From contig DYCJ01000138.1 of the NCBI GenBank assembly GCA_019418195.1, positions 1 to 6,914 of the forward strand: 6,914 nt of DNA, written 5' to 3'. Each line of letters begins with the position of its first letter. Positions within the stretch are counted from its first letter, which is position 1. Of this stretch, positions 5,582 to 6,914 are shown in pieces. The position numbers and the translations under genes are program-made. Source of the stretch: Clostridiales bacterium. Its GTDB lineage: Bacteria > Bacillota > Clostridia > Lachnospirales > Lachnospiraceae. A model generated the notes under the pieces. It saw only the letters and a list, made by a program, of their open reading frames with translations, searched no databases and had not been told where the DNA came from.

Positions 5582-6889
5582 ATGGGAATATTGAAAAAGA
5601 GAGTAAATGAGTTTCCGACCCCTTATACATGCACAAAAGCGATCCGCGAGGGCGGGCTTGAGACAAAGCTTTCCATGGTGCTGATGGGATTTGGAAATAT
5701 CGTCCACGGACAGATCATAAAGGGGCTTCTGTATCTGGCCGTGGAAGTGGCATATGTCGTTTTTATGGTAATGACGGGCGCACACTGCCTTGCGATGCTT
5801 CCTTCGCTTGGAACTGTTGCCCAGGAGGAGATATGGGACGAAAGCCTTCAGATCTACACTTACACAGATGGCGACCAGTCCATATTGATCCTGCTCTTCG
5901 GCGTGGCAACTGTGCTGATCACATTTCTTATGATATGCGCATGGAGAGGAGCTCTCCGCAGCGCATACAAGGCCGAGTGCCTGGCAAAAGAGGGAAAGCA
6001 TGTCAACAATTTTGCTGAAGATCTCAAGACACTGCTCCATGAGAACCTGCACAGGCTGCTCATGACGCCTCCGATGTTCTTCATCGGTGCTTTCACGATC
6101 CTGCCGCTGATCTTCATGATCTGTATGGCATTTACCAACTATAGTAAGATCGACAGTCATCTGATGCTCTTTGACTGGGTGGGACTTGACAACTTCAAGG
6201 CACTGTTTGATTCGTCAAGTATCCTCGGAAGTACATTCTGGTCCGTGCTCGGATGGACGCTGGTCTGGGCGTTTTTTGCAACGTTCTCCAACTACATATT
6301 TGGTATGATCGTTTCGCTGCTGATCAACCGCAAAGGAACAAGGGCAAAAGGATTCTGGAGATTTTGTTTCGTGCTCTCCTGTGCAGTCCCGATGTTCGTC
6401 TCCCTGCTGATCATGAGGACGATGCTCCAGCCTGAGGGTGCCATCAACGTACTTTTAAGAAATCTCGGACTGATCGCCCAGGACGCGAGTCTTCCGTTCT
6501 TCACGGACCCGACGTGGGCGAGAGTTACTGTCATCGTGATCAATGTATGGGTCGGCGTACCTTACACACTGCTCCAGCTTACAGGCGTACTGCAGAATAT
6601 CCCTGCAGAACTCTACGAAGCAGCGCGTGTGGACGGAGCCAATGCGGTTCAGATCTTCACAAAGATCACACTTCCCTACATGCTGTATGTGACGACTCCG
6701 TACCTGATCGTTACCTTTACCGGAAATGTCAATAACTTCAACGTTATATACCTTCTGTCCGGAGGAGATCCCGTTACAGACCTGTCGTCCACGGCGGGCA
6801 AGACAGACCTGCTTGTCACATGGCTGTATAAGCTGACCATTGACAAACAGTATTATAACATCTCGTTTTTGACAGTTAGAGGCAAATAA
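5582..6889 (+). CDS. MalF-type sugar ABC transporter permease, C-terminus lost or replaced
   Basis: This integral membrane subunit is 435 residues from the chosen start. Hydrophobic segments lie near residues 45-65, 101-121 and 164-184, followed by several more. The EAA loop that docks the ATPase (EAARVDGANAVQIFTKITLP) is at about 346-365 and is complete. GGDPVTDL-S-AGKTDLLVTWLYKLT matches the MalF family closely up to YYNI. The family normally continues into one more membrane helix and a short polar tail. Here the frame instead reads SFLTVRGK and stops, so the last helix is missing. Neither of the other two frames restores it, so this is not a simple frameshift. The start at 5582 is preferred because GAGGTG at 5570-5575 has a 6-nt spacer; starts at 5552 (GTG), 5555 or 5576 would have poor sites, the first two overlapping the previous gene. 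A MalG partner would be expected downstream. Confidence 0.88.
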   Translation: MGILKKRVNEFPTPYTCTKAIREGGLETKLSMVLMGFGNIVHGQIIKGLLYLAVEVAYVVFMVMTGAHCLAMLPSLGTVAQEEIWDESLQIYTYTDGDQSILILLFGVATVLITFLMICAWRGALRSAYKAECLAKEGKHVNNFAEDLKTLLHENLHRLLMTPPMFFIGAFTILPLIFMICMAFTNYSKIDSHLMLFDWVGLDNFKALFDSSSILGSTFWSVLGWTLVWAFFATFSNYIFGMIVSLLINRKGTRAKGFWRFCFVLSCAVPMFVSLLIMRTMLQPEGAINVLLRNLGLIAQDASLPFFTDPTWARVTVIVINVWVGVPYTLLQLTGVLQNIPAELYEAARVDGANAVQIFTKITLPYMLYVTTPYLIVTFTGNVNNFNVIYLLSGGDPVTDLSSTAGKTDLLVTWLYKLTIDKQYYNISFLTVRGK

Positions 6890-6914
6890 CAAGTGCCACA
6901 ATCCTTGAAAACAC
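6861..6914. other. Probable junction with inserted or rearranged DNA at the right edge
   Basis: From about 6861 onward the sequence no longer encodes the expected permease C-terminus in any forward frame and becomes AT-richer. It contains no recognisable coding segment in the 54 nt left. The change is abrupt after the codons for YYNI. An insertion sequence end, another mobile element boundary, an inversion endpoint or an assembly breakpoint would all look like this. No terminal inverted repeat or target duplication can be tested, because the other end is outside the window. Confidence 0.45.

Noticed and set aside
5402..6160. Minus-strand open frame of 252 codons
   Set aside because: Antisense to the binding-protein end and the permease, rich in His, Cys and Ser, with no recognisable motif. 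The plus-strand genes explain the region fully.
6840..6889. Simple frameshift at the permease end
   Set aside because: Reading the two other forward frames after 6860 gives immediate stops and no resemblance to the expected membrane helix, so an indel alone does not explain it.
6893..6914. Group II intron 5' end at the GTGCC near 6893
   Set aside because: The usual start is GTGYG; the fifth base does not fit, and too little sequence is available to see any intron domain.

Overview
The window looks like chromosomal DNA from a low-to-mid GC Firmicute, most likely a gut-type Clostridium/Lachnospiraceae relative. The reasons are strong GGAGG-type ribosome binding sites, near-consensus sigma-A promoters, two lipoproteins with Gram-positive style lipoboxes, and a sugar ABC transporter locus with no ATPase gene of its own in view. 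The genus cannot be fixed from the sequence alone.

Layout. Positions 2-214 (+) hold the C-terminal end of a ZIP-family metal transporter. It is followed at 289-1059 (+) by an HD-domain phosphohydrolase. Converging on that gene from the right is a three-gene minus-strand unit: a LacI-family regulator (4042-3038), an uncharacterised lipoprotein (3011-1929) and a Nit2-like omega-amidase (1910-1077). The gaps are 26 and 18 nt, each gene has its own good ribosome binding site, and no terminator is visible between them. The convergent ends at about 1064-1093 share one GC-rich hairpin, whose loop contains the amidase stop codon.

The AT-rich divergent region 4043-4329 carries two face-away sigma-A promoters, one for the lacI unit and one for a sugar-uptake operon. 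It also holds several dyads and direct repeats that could be operators. The uptake operon starts with a CUT1-family sugar-binding lipoprotein (4330-5565) and continues with a MalF-type permease (5582-6889). The simplest reading is that the LacI protein senses an imported sugar or oligosaccharide and controls the transporter and possibly its own operon.

The most unusual points are these. (1) The permease reading frame loses family resemblance at about 6861 and stops without its final membrane helix, so the right edge looks like a junction with foreign or rearranged DNA. (2) A nitrogen-side amidase and an unknown lipoprotein are co-transcribed with a sugar-type regulator. (3) The LacI protein has a non-canonical hinge. 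I saw no RNA gene, CRISPR array or intact mobile element. I found no convincing evidence of a wholly new system; the lacI-lipoprotein-amidase unit is the best candidate for something undescribed.
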